Origin: Streptomyces sp. NBC_00078
GTDB lineage: Bacteria; Actinomycetota; Actinomycetes; Streptomycetales; Streptomycetaceae
NCBI RefSeq assembly: GCF_026343335.1
Contig: NZ_JAPELX010000001.1
Location: 3,348,001-3,412,000 of the forward strand
Length of the DNA stretch: 64,000 nucleotides
Direction of reading: 5' to 3'
Shown: piece after piece, positions 1 to 8,722 of the stretch
Numbering within the stretch: the stretch's first letter is position 1
Layout of the letters: every line of letters begins with the position of its first letter
Position numbers and translations under genes: made by a program
The notes under the pieces: generated by a model
Told to the model about the DNA's origin: nothing
What the model saw: the letters and a program-made list of their open reading frames with translations, nothing else
Database searches by the model: none

Positions 1-2
1 TG

Positions 3-737
3 GACAACTACCAGAACCTGCTCGCCTCGGACTTCTTCTGGAACGCCCTCAAGAACACCTTCACCATCGGTGTGATCTCGACCGTCCCGCAGCTGATGGC
101 GGCGATCGGCCTGGCGCACCTGCTCAACTACCGGCTGCGCGGCTCGACCGTGTGGCGGGTCGTGATGCTCACCCCGTACGCCACCTCGGTGGCGGCGGCG
201 ACGCTGGTCTTCACGCTGCTGTATTCGTGGGACGGCGGCATGGTCAACTGGTTCCTGCACTTCGTGGGGGTCGGTCCGGTCAACTGGCGTGAATCCGACT
301 GGGGTTCGCAGTTCGCGGTGTCCTCGATCGTGATCTGGCGGTGGACCGGCTACAACGCGCTGATCTACCTGGCGGCGATGCAGGCGATCCCGGCCGACCT
401 CTACGAGTCGGCGTCGATCGACGGCGCCAACCGCTGGCAGCAGTTCCTGCATGTGACGGTCCCGCAGTTGCGGCCCACGATCCTGTTCACGGTGGTCGTC
501 TCCACGATCGGCGCGACCCAGCTCTTCGGTGAGCCCCTGCTGTTCGGCGGGGTCAGCGGTTCCAAGGGCGGCTCCGAGCACCAGTACCAGACGCTCGGCC
601 TGTACATGTACGACCAGGGCTGGATCATCGGCAACCTCGGCAAGGCGTCCGCGATCGCCTGGTCGATGTTCCTGATCATGCTGATCGTCGCCGTGATCAA
701 TCTGCTGTTCACCCGACGCCTGAGGAAGTCCCAATGA
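3..737 (+). CDS. cebF: Sugar ABC transporter permease, CebF-type (5' end outside window)
   Basis: This is the C-terminal 244 residues of a MalF-like inner-membrane permease; the frame is open from base 3 and the start lies upstream. Several hydrophobic membrane segments are visible, and the cytoplasmic EAA loop that contacts the ATPase reads SASIDGANRWQQF near residue 140 of the visible part. Its stop overlaps the cebG start by 4 bp (ATGA), so the two permeases are translationally coupled. The CebF identity (cellobiose/cellotriose uptake with CebE, CebG and the shared ATPase MsiK) is inferred from the adjacent GH1 beta-glucosidase and the CebR-like operator; the binding-protein gene is not in view. 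Confidence 0.85.
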   Translation, partial: DNYQNLLASDFFWNALKNTFTIGVISTVPQLMAAIGLAHLLNYRLRGSTVWRVVMLTPYATSVAAATLVFTLLYSWDGGMVNWFLHFVGVGPVNWRESDWGSQFAVSSIVIWRWTGYNALIYLAAMQAIPADLYESASIDGANRWQQFLHVTVPQLRPTILFTVVVSTIGATQLFGEPLLFGGVSGSKGGSEHQYQTLGLYMYDQGWIIGNLGKASAIAWSMFLIMLIVAVINLLFTRRLRKSQ

Positions 738-1639
738 CCACCAGCGAACTGACGTTGCCTCAGGCACGGAAGAAGAAGGGCCGCGGGCCGACGGCGCGCC
801 GCCGGGTGATGGGCGCGGGCAAGCAGCTGCACGCGGGCCCGGTGACGTACATCGTCCTGACGGTCTTCGCACTGCTCTCGCTGGCACCCCTGGTGTGGAC
901 GGCGATCGCGGCCTCGCGCACCGACCGGCGGCTGGCCGAGACGCCGCCGCCCCTGTGGTTCGGCGGCAACCTGTTCAAGAACCTGGAGAGTGCCTGGGAC
1001 CAGGCCGGGCTCGGCACCGCGATGCTGAACAGCACGGTCGTCGCGGGCACCATCACCGTCAGTACGGTGCTCTTCTCCACCCTCGCCGGGTTCGCCTTCG
1101 CCAAGCTGCGGTTCAGGTTCTCCAGCCTTCTGCTGCTGCTGACGATCGGCACGATGATGATCCCGCCGCAGCTGGCCGTCGTACCGCTGTATCTGTGGAT
1201 GAGTGACCTGGGCTGGTCGAACCAGTTGCAGACGGTCATCCTGCCGACGTTGGTGACGGCCTTCGGGACGTTCTTCATGCGGCAGTACCTGGTGCAGGCG
1301 CTGCCGACCGAGCTGATCGAGGCGGCCCGGGTGGACGGTGCGAGCAGTCTGCGAGTGGTGTGGCACGTGGTGTTCCCGGCGGCGCGGCCGGCGATGGCCG
1401 TGCTGGGCCTGCTGACCTTCGTGTTCGCCTGGAACGACTTCCTGTGGCCGATCATCGCCCTCACCCAGCAGAACCCGACCGTGCAGGTCGCCCTGAACTC
1501 GCTCGGCACCGGCTATGTCCCCGACCAGGCCGTGATCATGGCGGGCGCGCTGCTGGGCACACTGCCGCTGCTGATCGCGTTCATCCTGTTCGGCAAGCAG
1601 ATCGTGGGCGGCATCATGCAGGGCGCGATCAAGGGCTGA
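734..1639 (+). CDS. cebG: Sugar ABC transporter permease, CebG-type
   Basis: This 301-residue MalG-like permease should pair with the upstream CebF. A basic N-terminus (about residues 1-35) precedes six predicted membrane segments. The EAA loop reads [15 protein letters not shown] at about residues 196-210, followed by the usual FPAARPA. The ATG overlaps the cebF stop in an ATGA. Known role of the family: import of cello-oligosaccharides energised by the multitask ATPase MsiK. No terminator is obvious behind it; the gap to bglC is a pyrimidine tract plus an operator. Confidence 0.87.
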   Translation: MTTSELTLPQARKKKGRGPTARRRVMGAGKQLHAGPVTYIVLTVFALLSLAPLVWTAIAASRTDRRLAETPPPLWFGGNLFKNLESAWDQAGLGTAMLNSTVVAGTITVSTVLFSTLAGFAFAKLRFRFSSLLLLLTIGTMMIPPQLAVVPLYLWMSDLGWSNQLQTVILPTLVTAFGTFFMRQYLVQALPTELIEAARVDGASSLRVVWHVVFPAARPAMAVLGLLTFVFAWNDFLWPIIALTQQNPTVQVALNSLGTGYVPDQAVIMAGALLGTLPLLIAFILFGKQIVGGIMQGAIKG

Positions 1640-1654
1640 GCCCGGCCAGGGCCA

Positions 1655-1731
1655 TCCCCTTCCCCTCTTCTCCCCTTCTCCTTCCTTCTCTTCATCTCCC
1701 TTCATCTCCCTCCTTCTCCCTCCTTCTCTCC
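1655..1731. repeat. Polypyrimidine tract with tandem decamers
   Basis: These 77 bases are all C or T on the plus strand except two A's. Inside are two copies of TTCATCTCCC in tandem and two of TCCTTCTCCC. The tract fills most of the space between cebG and bglC. The complementary strand is purine-rich with GGAGG-like runs. Its function is unknown. Confidence 0.8.
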
Positions 1732-1810
1732 GTACGACGTTGGGGGCCGGGTCACCGCCGCTTCGGCCCCCTTCTCCCCCCTCCGACTCTTCGGTCTGCA
1801 CGACCACTTA

Positions 1811-1824
1811 TGGGAGCGCTTCCA
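1811..1824. promoter_or_regulatory. CebR-type operator overlapping the bglC ribosome binding site
   Basis: TGGGAGCGCTTCCA differs at one base from the known CebR palindrome TGGGAGCGCTCCCA. Its left half contains the GGGAG that serves as ribosome binding site for bglC, and its last base is the A of the bglC ATG. CebR, a LacI-family repressor relieved by cellobiose or cellotriose, is known to control cebEFG and bglC in Streptomyces. Confidence 0.85.
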
Positions 1825-3263
1825 TGCTTGAAACCGCACAGCCGACGACTCCGGTGACCTTTCCCCCCGCCTTCCTCTGGGGGGCGGCGACCTCCGCGTA
1901 CCAGATCGAAGGGGCGGTGCGGGAGGGCGGTCGTACGCCCTCGATCTGGGACACCTTCAGCCATACCCCTGGCAGGACGGCCGGCGGTGAGCACGGTGAC
2001 ATCGCTGTCGACCACTACCACCGGTACCGCGAAGACGTGGCGCTCATGGCCGAGTTGGGCCTGTCCGCGTACCGCTTCTCGATCTCCTGGCCGCGGGTGC
2101 AGCCGACGGGGCGGGGTCCGGCCGTGCAGGTGGGCCTGGACTTCTACCGGCGGCTCGTGGACGAGCTGCTCGCCCACGGCATCAAGCCCGCCGTCACCCT
2201 CTACCACTGGGATCTGCCGCAGGAGCTGGAGGACGCGGGCGGCTGGCCGGAGCGGGACACGGCGCTGCGGTTCGCCGAGTACGCGCAGATCGTCGGGGAG
2301 GCGCTGGGCGACCGCGTGGAGCAGTGGATCACTCTCAACGAGCCGTGGTGCAGCGCGTTTCTGGGCTACGGCTCAGGGGTGCACGCGCCGGGCCGTACGG
2401 AGCCGGAGGCCACGCTCAGGGCCGCACACCATCTCAACCTGGCCCACGGACTGGGCACTTCGGCCCTGCGGTCGGTGATGCCGGCCCGCAACTCGGTCGC
2501 CATCAGTCTCAACTCATCGGTGGTCAGGCCGCTTTCACCGGGGGCCCCGGCCGATCTGGCGGCGGTGCGGAAGATCGACGACCTGGCCAACGGTGTCTTC
2601 CACGGCCCGATCCTGCACGGGGCGTACCCGGAGTCGCTGTTCGCGGCGACCGAGCCGATCACCGACTGGTCGTACGTCCTCGACGGGGACCTGCGCGCGA
2701 TCAACCAGCCGCTGGACGCGCTGGGCCTCAACTACTACACCCCGTCGCTGGTTTCGGCGGCGGACGCCCGGCTCACCGGCCCGCGCGCCGACGGCCACGG
2801 CGCCAGTACCCACTCCCCCTGGCCGGGCGCGGACGACGTCGCCTTCCACCAGGCTCCGGGCGAGCGCACCGAGATGGGCTGGTCGATCGACCCGACGGGC
2901 CTGCACGAGCTGATCATGCGGTACTCGCGGGAGGCGCCGGGCCTGCCCCTCTACATCACGGAGAACGGCGCGGCCTACGACGACAAGCCCGACTCCGACG
3001 GCCGCGTCCACGACCCCGAGCGCATCGCCTATCTGCAGGGCCACCTCTCGGCTGTGCGCCGGGCGATCACCGACGGCGCGGACGTCCGCGGCTACTACCT
3101 GTGGTCCCTGATGGACAACTTCGAGTGGGCGTACGGCTACCAGAAGCGATTCGGCGCGGTCTACGTCGACTACGCGACCCTTGCCCGTACGCCGAAGTCG
3201 AGCGCCCGCTGGTACGGGCGGGCGGCCCGGACGGGGACGCTGCCTGCGGTGGCGGGCGACTAG
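1824..3263 (+). CDS. bglC: GH1 beta-glucosidase (cellobiose hydrolysis)
   Basis: This is a 479-residue family 1 glycosidase of normal length. The N-terminus carries [15 protein letters not shown] (about residues 15-29), the acid/base motif LNEPWC lies near residue 173, and the nucleophile motif YITENGA near residue 378. It has no signal peptide, so it acts in the cytoplasm on cellobiose and cellotriose brought in by CebEFG. The frame is open further upstream, but ATG 1824 is preferred because GGGAG lies 7 bases before it. The CebR-like operator covers that site, implying repression without cello-oligosaccharides. Confidence 0.93.
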   Translation: MLETAQPTTPVTFPPAFLWGAATSAYQIEGAVREGGRTPSIWDTFSHTPGRTAGGEHGDIAVDHYHRYREDVALMAELGLSAYRFSISWPRVQPTGRGPAVQVGLDFYRRLVDELLAHGIKPAVTLYHWDLPQELEDAGGWPERDTALRFAEYAQIVGEALGDRVEQWITLNEPWCSAFLGYGSGVHAPGRTEPEATLRAAHHLNLAHGLGTSALRSVMPARNSVAISLNSSVVRPLSPGAPADLAAVRKIDDLANGVFHGPILHGAYPESLFAATEPITDWSYVLDGDLRAINQPLDALGLNYYTPSLVSAADARLTGPRADGHGASTHSPWPGADDVAFHQAPGERTEMGWSIDPTGLHELIMRYSREAPGLPLYITENGAAYDDKPDSDGRVHDPERIAYLQGHLSAVRRAITDGADVRGYYLWSLMDNFEWAYGYQKRFGAVYVDYATLARTPKSSARWYGRAARTGTLPAVAGD

Positions 3264-3316
3264 TGTGCTGCGCCGGGCAGGGCCCTTCGGTGGGCCCACT
3301 GGCGGGGGGAGGCGTC

Positions 3317-3354
3317 GCGCCCCGGCCGGGTGGGGGGTGGTCCGGCCGGGGCGC
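3317..3354. terminator. Candidate bidirectional terminator between bglC and the chitinase gene
   Basis: GCGCCCCGGCC at 3317-3327 pairs exactly with GGCCGGGGCGC at 3344-3354 (11 bp, 16-nt loop). It lies between two convergent genes. There is no T-run, which is common for Streptomyces hairpin terminators. Confidence 0.5.
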
Positions 3355-3418
3355 TGTTGCCCCCGTTCCGCGGTGGTCAGGCGTCCGTGGTCAGGCGGGC
3401 GTCGCGTGTGCGCCCGGG

Positions 3419-4885
3419 TCAGTTGAACGCCCCGAACGCCTTCGAGAAGGCGAACTTGTCCTGGACGATCGAGCTGCAGGTGGCGTCGGCGGTGGGCTTG
3501 GCGCCGCCGTCGCACTGCTTGTCGCGGGTCGCCGACCACATCGACAGCCAGCCGAGGCCCTTGGACTTGGCGAAGGTCACCAGTTGCGCGGCGTCGTCGG
3601 CCTTGAAGACCTCCGACGAGACGTCGTTGACGCCGATCATCGGGGTGACGGCGACCGCCTTCCAGGCAGCGCTGTCGGACAGCCCCAGCACACTCTTGAC
3701 CTGGGCCTGCGTGGCGGTGGCGGCCTGCTCGGCGTATGTGCCCATGTCGCCGCTGTACGAGGCGCCGTAGTCCATCGCCATGATGTTGACCGCGGAGATC
3801 TTCACGCCGTTGGACTTGGCGTTGGACAGCAGGTTCACGCCGTCCTGGGTGAGGCCCTCCGGCATCACCGGGAGGGTGAAGGAGACGTCCAGTCCGGGGT
3901 GGGCCGCCTCAAGCTTGGCTATCGCCTTCGCGCGGTTGGTGTTCGCCGTGGTGTTCGGCAGTGCGCCGCCCTCCACGTCGAAGTCGACCTTGGTCAGCTT
4001 GTACGCGTCCACGACCTTGCCGTACGCCGCCGCCAGCGCGTCCGCCGAGGAGCACGTCGTCGCCAGCTCGGAACCGGACGCACCGCCGAAGGAGACCCGG
4101 ACGTCGCCGCCCTTGGCGCGCAGCGCGCCGATCTGTGAGGCCACCCCGTCGCTGCCGAGGTCGCTGACCCCGCCCCACTTCGGCGTGCAGCCGCCGCCGT
4201 CGGTGACGAAGGCGAGGTTGTAGTTCTTCACCCCGGTCGCCTCGGCGCTCGCGAGCAGGTCGAAGGCCGGGTAGAGGGAGGTGTCGACGTAGGGCGCGAA
4301 GCCGGCGCTCGCCGTGGTGCCGGTGCCTGAACTCTGGGACGGGGTGGGGGTGGGCGTGGGGGTGGCCGACTTGATGGGGGTCGGGGTCGGCTTGGAGGTG
4401 GGTGTCGCGGTCGGGGTCGGGGACCCGGTGGGGCGGCCGCTCGGCTCGGGGGTCGCGCCGTCGTCCGCGGAGCAGTTGGCGCCGTCGATGAGACAGCTCT
4501 TCGGGTCGGCCGCTCCGTTGACGACGAAGCCGACGGTGACGGACTTGCCTGGCGCGAGGCCGTCGGTGTCCCACTTGGGCGGTGTCACCGTGACGTGCTG
4601 TCCGCTCACGCTGGACTCGGCGTTCCACAGCGAGCTGAGCCTGGCGCCGGAGGGCAGGTCGAACTCCAGCTTCCAGGCCTTCTCCGTCTGGCCGCTGTTG
4701 TTCGTGACGACGTACTGCGCGGTGTAACCGGTCGACCAGTCGCTGGTCTTGGTGTAGGCGGCGCCGATTCCGGCCGCCTGGGCGGTACTGGTGAGCAGGA
4801 GGACCCCACCGCCCACCACCGCCGCGGCGACCACCCCACCGATCACCTTGTTTCTGCCGCTCACCTTGCGCCGGTGCGTGCTCAT
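3419..4885 (-). CDS. Secreted chitinase: CBM2 + Ser/Thr/Pro linker + GH18
   Basis: The protein has 488 residues. A basic N-terminus and hydrophobic signal peptide (about 1-38, ending AQA) lead to a family 2 carbohydrate-binding module (about 39-140), a Pro/Thr-rich linker (about 143-190) and a GH18 barrel (about 195-488). The catalytic region VDFDVEGG holds D301, D303 and E305. The ChiA/PF-ChiA-like GH18 clade shows this VDFDxEG form. ATG 4885 is chosen because it starts the charged signal peptide and has AAGG upstream; the frame continues 14 codons further without a good site. A DasR-like element lies about 135 bp upstream. The product should act outside the cell on chitin. Confidence 0.88.
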   Translation of the reverse strand: MSTHRRKVSGRNKVIGGVVAAAVVGGGVLLLTSTAQAAGIGAAYTKTSDWSTGYTAQYVVTNNSGQTEKAWKLEFDLPSGARLSSLWNAESSVSGQHVTVTPPKWDTDGLAPGKSVTVGFVVNGAADPKSCLIDGANCSADDGATPEPSGRPTGSPTPTATPTSKPTPTPIKSATPTPTPTPSQSSGTGTTASAGFAPYVDTSLYPAFDLLASAEATGVKNYNLAFVTDGGGCTPKWGGVSDLGSDGVASQIGALRAKGGDVRVSFGGASGSELATTCSSADALAAAYGKVVDAYKLTKVDFDVEGGALPNTTANTNRAKAIAKLEAAHPGLDVSFTLPVMPEGLTQDGVNLLSNAKSNGVKISAVNIMAMDYGASYSGDMGTYAEQAATATQAQVKSVLGLSDSAAWKAVAVTPMIGVNDVSSEVFKADDAAQLVTFAKSKGLGWLSMWSATRDKQCDGGAKPTADATCSSIVQDKFAFSKAFGAFN

Positions 4886-5017
4886 CGCGTGCCTGCCTTC
4901 ACTGTTCGGGGGTGGGTGCGGCAGCACGCTAGCGATCCGGAACCGGGCAAAGCGCCTGATCCGGACGGGGGTTGAGGATCTTAGGGTGCGCTTAAGGAAG
5001 GGATCGGGGCCGGTTAA

Positions 5018-5029
5018 AGGTAGAGACCA
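5018..5029. promoter_or_regulatory. Possible DasR-like (dre) element upstream of the chitinase gene
   Basis: Read on the minus strand, TGGTCTCTACCT matches the dre core TGGTCTAGACCA at 9 of 12 positions. DasR sites control chitinase genes in Streptomyces. It lies about 135 bp before the chitinase start and close to the end of the kinase gene. Confidence 0.35.
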
Positions 5030-5066
5030 ATTCGGCCTGCACGGTCACCGGATCCGAGGGTTGCGG

Positions 5067-6443
5067 TCACCTGGCGAAGGCCTTCCTGCGGCGCCGTACC
5101 GACCGGTGCCCCCGCCCGCCGGGCGTCCGCTCCCGCCCGTCCAGCTGGATCCAGATCCGCACCTCGGTCCCGCCGAGGACCGACGACCCGATGCGCACGT
5201 CCCCGCCTGTCGACTCCGCGAGCCGGCGCACGATGTCCAGCCCGAGGCCGGTCGAACCGTCGCTGCCGGAGCCCCGGCCGCGCGCCATCGCCCGCTCCGG
5301 GTCGGGTATGCCCGGGCCGGCGTCCGAGACCAGCACGATCACCGCGTCCTCGCCGTTGTGCAGGTCGACCGCGAAGGCCGTGCCCTCGGTGGTGTGCCGG
5401 AACACATTGCCGAGCAGGCCGTCCAGTGCGGCCACGAGGTCCGCCCGGGCCACGGGTATGCGCACCGGCCGGTCGGCGCCGGCCACGCGCCACTTGCGGC
5501 CCTCGTCCTCCGCGAGTGCCGACCAGAACGCCATCCGCTCCCGGACCACCTCGGCCGCGTCGCATCCGGCACCGGGGCCGGCCGCCGCGGTCTGCGGTTT
5601 GGCGTCCCGGGCCGTGCGGATGATGGTGTCGACCTCGCGCTCCAGCTGGGCGACGGCGGCCCGGGTCTGGTCGGCGGCCGGCCCCTCACCCAGCGAGGCC
5701 GCGTTCAGTCGCAGCACGGTCAGCGGTGTACGCAGCCGGTGGGACAGATCGGCCGCCAGCTCCCGTTCGTTCGCGAGGAGTTGAACCACCTGGTCGGCCA
5801 TGGAGTTGAAGGCGACGGCGGCCAGCCGCAGTTCGGCCGGCCCTTCCTCCGGCACTCTCGCACCCAGCTTGCCCTCCCCCAGCTCGTGCGCACCCTCGAC
5901 CAGCTTCTGGGCGGGCTGCACCATCCGTACGCCCAGCCGGTCGGCGACCGCTACCGAGCCGACGATCAGCGCGACGCCGACCCCGGCGAGCACCGCCCAG
6001 GCCGTGCCGACGCCGTTGCTGACCTCGGACTCGGGGACGTACACCTCGACGACGGCGATCGAGCCGGAGCTGAGGGCGACCGGCTGCAGCAGGGTCGCGC
6101 CTCCGGCGACCTTGGTGGTGGAGGCCCGGCCCAGCTTGCGCACCGTCGCGATGTCCTCGTCGGCGGCGCGCTGCCGGCCGATGTCGGCGGCCGTCTGTGT
6201 GCCGGCCGCGGGTATGTGCACCGACATCCCGGAGTCCGAGCCCGCTGATGCCACGACCCGCTCCAGCTGGTCGCGTTCGGTGGTGATGGACAGTGCGGGG
6301 GCGACCGCGGCCGCCTGCCGCTCGGCGTTGGAGAACGCACGGTCCCGGGCCATCTCCTTGATGACGAGCCCGAGCGGCACCGCGAAGGCGACCACGACCA
6401 TGGCGGTGACCGCCAGACAGACCCGGACCAGTGCCCATCTCAT
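5067..6443 (-). CDS. Two-component sensor histidine kinase
   Basis: This 458-residue membrane kinase has a first membrane segment at about 8-28, an extracytoplasmic sensor region at about 30-145, a second segment at about 148-168 and a HAMP-like stretch. The H-box DLSHRLRTPL holds the phospho-accepting H235. The ATPase domain has the N-box LLGNVFRHT and the G-boxes DAGPGIPD and GSTGLGLDIV. The short Arg-rich tail is unusual but not diagnostic. Its ATG overlaps the response regulator stop (ATGA, 6440-6443), so the pair is coupled. The signal is unknown. Confidence 0.93.
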   Translation of the reverse strand: MRWALVRVCLAVTAMVVVAFAVPLGLVIKEMARDRAFSNAERQAAAVAPALSITTERDQLERVVASAGSDSGMSVHIPAAGTQTAADIGRQRAADEDIATVRKLGRASTTKVAGGATLLQPVALSSGSIAVVEVYVPESEVSNGVGTAWAVLAGVGVALIVGSVAVADRLGVRMVQPAQKLVEGAHELGEGKLGARVPEEGPAELRLAAVAFNSMADQVVQLLANERELAADLSHRLRTPLTVLRLNAASLGEGPAADQTRAAVAQLEREVDTIIRTARDAKPQTAAAGPGAGCDAAEVVRERMAFWSALAEDEGRKWRVAGADRPVRIPVARADLVAALDGLLGNVFRHTTEGTAFAVDLHNGEDAVIVLVSDAGPGIPDPERAMARGRGSGSDGSTGLGLDIVRRLAESTGGDVRIGSSVLGGTEVRIWIQLDGRERTPGGRGHRSVRRRRKAFAR

Positions 6444-7153
6444 CGCGGCGGCCCCGATCCCTCGGCGGCTGGCGGCTCCAGCTTCACGCCGACGCCCCGC
6501 AGTGTGTGGAGATAGCGCGGCTGTGCCGCGGTCTCGCCCAGCTTCCGCCGCAGCCAGGACAGATGGACGTCGATGGTCTGGTCGTCGCCGTACGACTGCT
6601 GCCACACCTCGGCGAGCAGTTCCCTGCGTGGGACGACGACGCCCGGCCGGCCCGCCAGGAAGGCGAGCAGGTCGAACTCGCGGCGGGTGAGGTCGAGCCG
6701 GACGCCGTCCAGTTCGGCCTGGCGGCGCAGCGGGTCGACGGTGAGGCCGCCGACGCGCAGGACGGTGGAGGGCGGGGCGTCCGCGGGGGCGGACCGGGAG
6801 CGTCTCAGGACCGCGGCGATCCGTGCGGAGAGGTGCTCGACGGAGAAGGGCTTGGTCAGGTAGTCGTCCGCGCCCGCGTTCAGCAGCCGGACGATCTCTG
6901 TCTCGTCGTCCCGGGCGGTGGCGATGATCACCGGTACGTCGGTGATGCCGCGCAGCATCTTCAGGGCCTCGGACCCGTCCAGATCGGGCAGTCCGAGGTC
7001 CAGGATGACCACGTCGAAGGTGAAATGGGCGACCTCGCGCAGCGCCTCCAGCGCCGTCCCGACACTGCGCACGATGTGCGCGGCGTCCGTCAGGTGCCGG
7101 ATCAGCGCCGAGCGTACGAACTGGTCGTCCTCGACCACGAGCACACTTGCCAT
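6440..7153 (-). CDS. OmpR/PhoB-family response regulator
   Basis: This 237-residue regulator has a receiver domain (about 1-115) with acidic pocket E8-D9-D10, phospho-acceptor D52 in VVILDLGLPD, switch T79 and K101 in LTKPF. A winged-helix DNA-binding domain (about 130-225) has LTRREFDLLAFL and IDVHLSWLRRKLGE. It is the partner of the kinase that follows with a 4-bp overlap. ATG 7153 fits the family N-terminus. Two DnaA-box sequences sit in its promoter region, between it and a divergent secreted protein. Confidence 0.94.
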   Translation of the reverse strand: MASVLVVEDDQFVRSALIRHLTDAAHIVRSVGTALEALREVAHFTFDVVILDLGLPDLDGSEALKMLRGITDVPVIIATARDDETEIVRLLNAGADDYLTKPFSVEHLSARIAAVLRRSRSAPADAPPSTVLRVGGLTVDPLRRQAELDGVRLDLTRREFDLLAFLAGRPGVVVPRRELLAEVWQQSYGDDQTIDVHLSWLRRKLGETAAQPRYLHTLRGVGVKLEPPAAEGSGPPR

Positions 7154-7194
7154 GCGCGGCACCGTACGCCATGCGCAGGAGCCGCATCGGAGCC

Positions 7195-7221
7195 TGTGGA
7201 CAACTCCGCTCATGTGGACAA
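7195..7221. promoter_or_regulatory. Two exact DnaA-box sequences in one promoter region
   Basis: TGTGGACAA at 7195-7203 and again at 7213-7221 is the reverse complement of TTGTCCACA, the preferred Streptomyces DnaA box. The starts are 18 bp apart. They lie between the divergent response regulator and secreted-protein genes. No dnaA, dnaN or dense box array is near, so this is not oriC. Confidence 0.6.
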
Positions 7222-7264
7222 CGGGCGGGACACCAGTGGGACGCGTGAGGCAGTATGGCCCGCG

Positions 7265-7780
7265 ATGCGCAGAGCCTTCGTACACGTACTGGCTTGGTCG
7301 CTCGCCACGGGCGCGGCGGTCACGCTGTCGTGGTGGGGCGTCCACACGGTCATGGCGGGCACGGCGTACGACCCGCCGCGCGCCCTGCCGATCACGGCGG
7401 CGGACGCGACCACCCAGCAGTCGAAGCCGCTGGCGTCGTCGACGAAGCGGCCCTCCCCGTCGGCGTCGAAGAGCGCGTCGCACAGGCCCTCTCCGGCCCC
7501 GGCCCGCACGCCGTCGACGACACCGACGGCCGGCCCCACCTCGACCCCCGCCTCGTCCGGCCAGGTCAAGGCCTACGGCACCGACGGCGGCCGCGTGGTG
7601 TTCGACCTGGGCACGACGGACGCGACGCTGGTGTCGGCGACGCCGGGGGCGGGCTGGTCGATGCAGGTCTGGAAGACGGAGACATGGATCCGGGTGGAGT
7701 TCAGCTCGGGTGCGGACCGGGTGTCGGTGTTCTGCACCTGGCACGACGGGCCGCCGCACGTGGAGATCGGGAACTACTGA
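7265..7780 (+). CDS. Small secreted or membrane-anchored protein, unknown function
   Basis: This 171-residue protein has an N-terminal hydrophobic segment (about 5-30), a low-complexity Ser/Pro/Thr/Lys linker (about 50-95) and a compact C-terminal domain of about 75 residues with several Trp residues (GWSMQVWKTETWIRVEF) ending in a conserved-looking HDGPPHVEIGNY. I do not recognise the domain. It is divergent from the two-component system and convergent with the next gene (15-bp gap), so it could be a target or accessory of that system. Confidence 0.7.
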   Translation: MRRAFVHVLAWSLATGAAVTLSWWGVHTVMAGTAYDPPRALPITAADATTQQSKPLASSTKRPSPSASKSASHRPSPAPARTPSTTPTAGPTSTPASSGQVKAYGTDGGRVVFDLGTTDATLVSATPGAGWSMQVWKTETWIRVEFSSGADRVSVFCTWHDGPPHVEIGNY

Positions 7781-7795
7781 CCGCCTGGGTCCTGG

Positions 7796-8662
7796 CTAGC
7801 GGAACACCGAGGGCGGCGGCGCCGGGGAGGCGACCGCCGCAGCGTCCGTCACCGGGGCCGCCCCGCCGGTGAAGTCGACGAGCGCGCGCCCGTGTTCGAC
7901 CCGGCCGGGGTGCGGGTCGGAGGCGGCGCCGCGGGTCAGTTCCGCGATCGGCAGCGGGGTGTCGGAGGCGACGAGGACCGCGTTGCCGAAGCGCTTGCCG
8001 CGCAGCACGGTCGGGTCGGCGAGCAGCGCGAGTTCGGGGAAGCGGGCGGCCGCCGTGGCGATCTGGCCGCGAAGATGGGCGAGCGGCGGCCCGTCGGCGA
8101 TGTTGGCGGCGTACACGCCACCCGGTTTCAGGGCCCGGCGGACCTCGTCGAGGAATTCGGCCGAGGTGAGGTGGGCGGGGGTGCGGGCCCCGCTGAACAC
8201 ATCGGCGACGACGAGGTCGGCCCAGCCGTCGAGCACCTTGGCGAGCCCTTCGCGGGCGTCCACGGAACGTACCCGGATCCTGGCGTTCGGGTCCAACGGC
8301 AGCTCCCGGCGGACCAGTTGGACGAGCGCCGCGTCCCGCTCGACGACCTGCTGGGTGGAGCGGGGGCGGGTGGCGGCGACGTAGCGGGCGAGGGTGAGGG
8401 CTCCCCCGCCGAGGTGCACGGCGTGCACGGGTTTCCCGGCCGGCGCGACGAGGTCGATGACGTGCCCGAGCCGGCGCTGGTACTCGAAGGAGAGGTGGGA
8501 GGGGTCGTCGAGGTCGACGTGCGACTGCGGCGCCCCGTCGATCAGCAGCGTCCAGGCCCGCGCCCGCTCCGGGTCGGGCATCAGCTCGGCGAGGCCGCCG
8601 TCGACGGTCTCGACGACCGATTCGGCACCACCACCACGCCGGGACTTCCTGGTCTTTCCCAC
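7796..8662 (-). CDS. Spermidine synthase-like SAM-binding protein
   Basis: This 288-residue protein belongs to the polyamine aminopropyltransferase / class I methyltransferase fold. The nucleotide-binding motif reads VHLGGGALTLARY (about 96-108), followed by the acidic strand end VVERD and the WADLVVADVFSGARTP loop. The N-terminus is Lys/Arg-rich. Streptomyces encode several such stand-alone proteins annotated as spermidine synthase or fused-MFS relatives; the true acceptor is unknown. No neighbouring polyamine genes support a pathway. Confidence 0.75.
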   Translation of the reverse strand: MGKTRKSRRGGGAESVVETVDGGLAELMPDPERARAWTLLIDGAPQSHVDLDDPSHLSFEYQRRLGHVIDLVAPAGKPVHAVHLGGGALTLARYVAATRPRSTQQVVERDAALVQLVRRELPLDPNARIRVRSVDAREGLAKVLDGWADLVVADVFSGARTPAHLTSAEFLDEVRRALKPGGVYAANIADGPPLAHLRGQIATAAARFPELALLADPTVLRGKRFGNAVLVASDTPLPIAELTRGAASDPHPGRVEHGRALVDFTGGAAPVTDAAAVASPAPPPSVFR

Positions 8663-8722
8663 TGCGCCATTATCGGCAGCCCGGGACGGGCCCGCCTGCG
8701 CGGGGGTCGGCGCGGCCTCGGC

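Noticed and set aside
2324..4138. A 604-codon plus-strand frame through bglC and the chitinase
   Set aside because: Low-complexity Arg/Gly/Ala product with no motif; it conflicts with two well-supported enzymes.
5067..7187. A 706-codon minus-strand frame spanning kinase and response regulator
   Set aside because: Only its last 458 codons are a real kinase; the first part is the wrong frame of the response regulator gene.
7195..7221. Replication origin
   Set aside because: Only two DnaA boxes, and none of dnaA, dnaN, rpmH or the usual dense box cluster is present.
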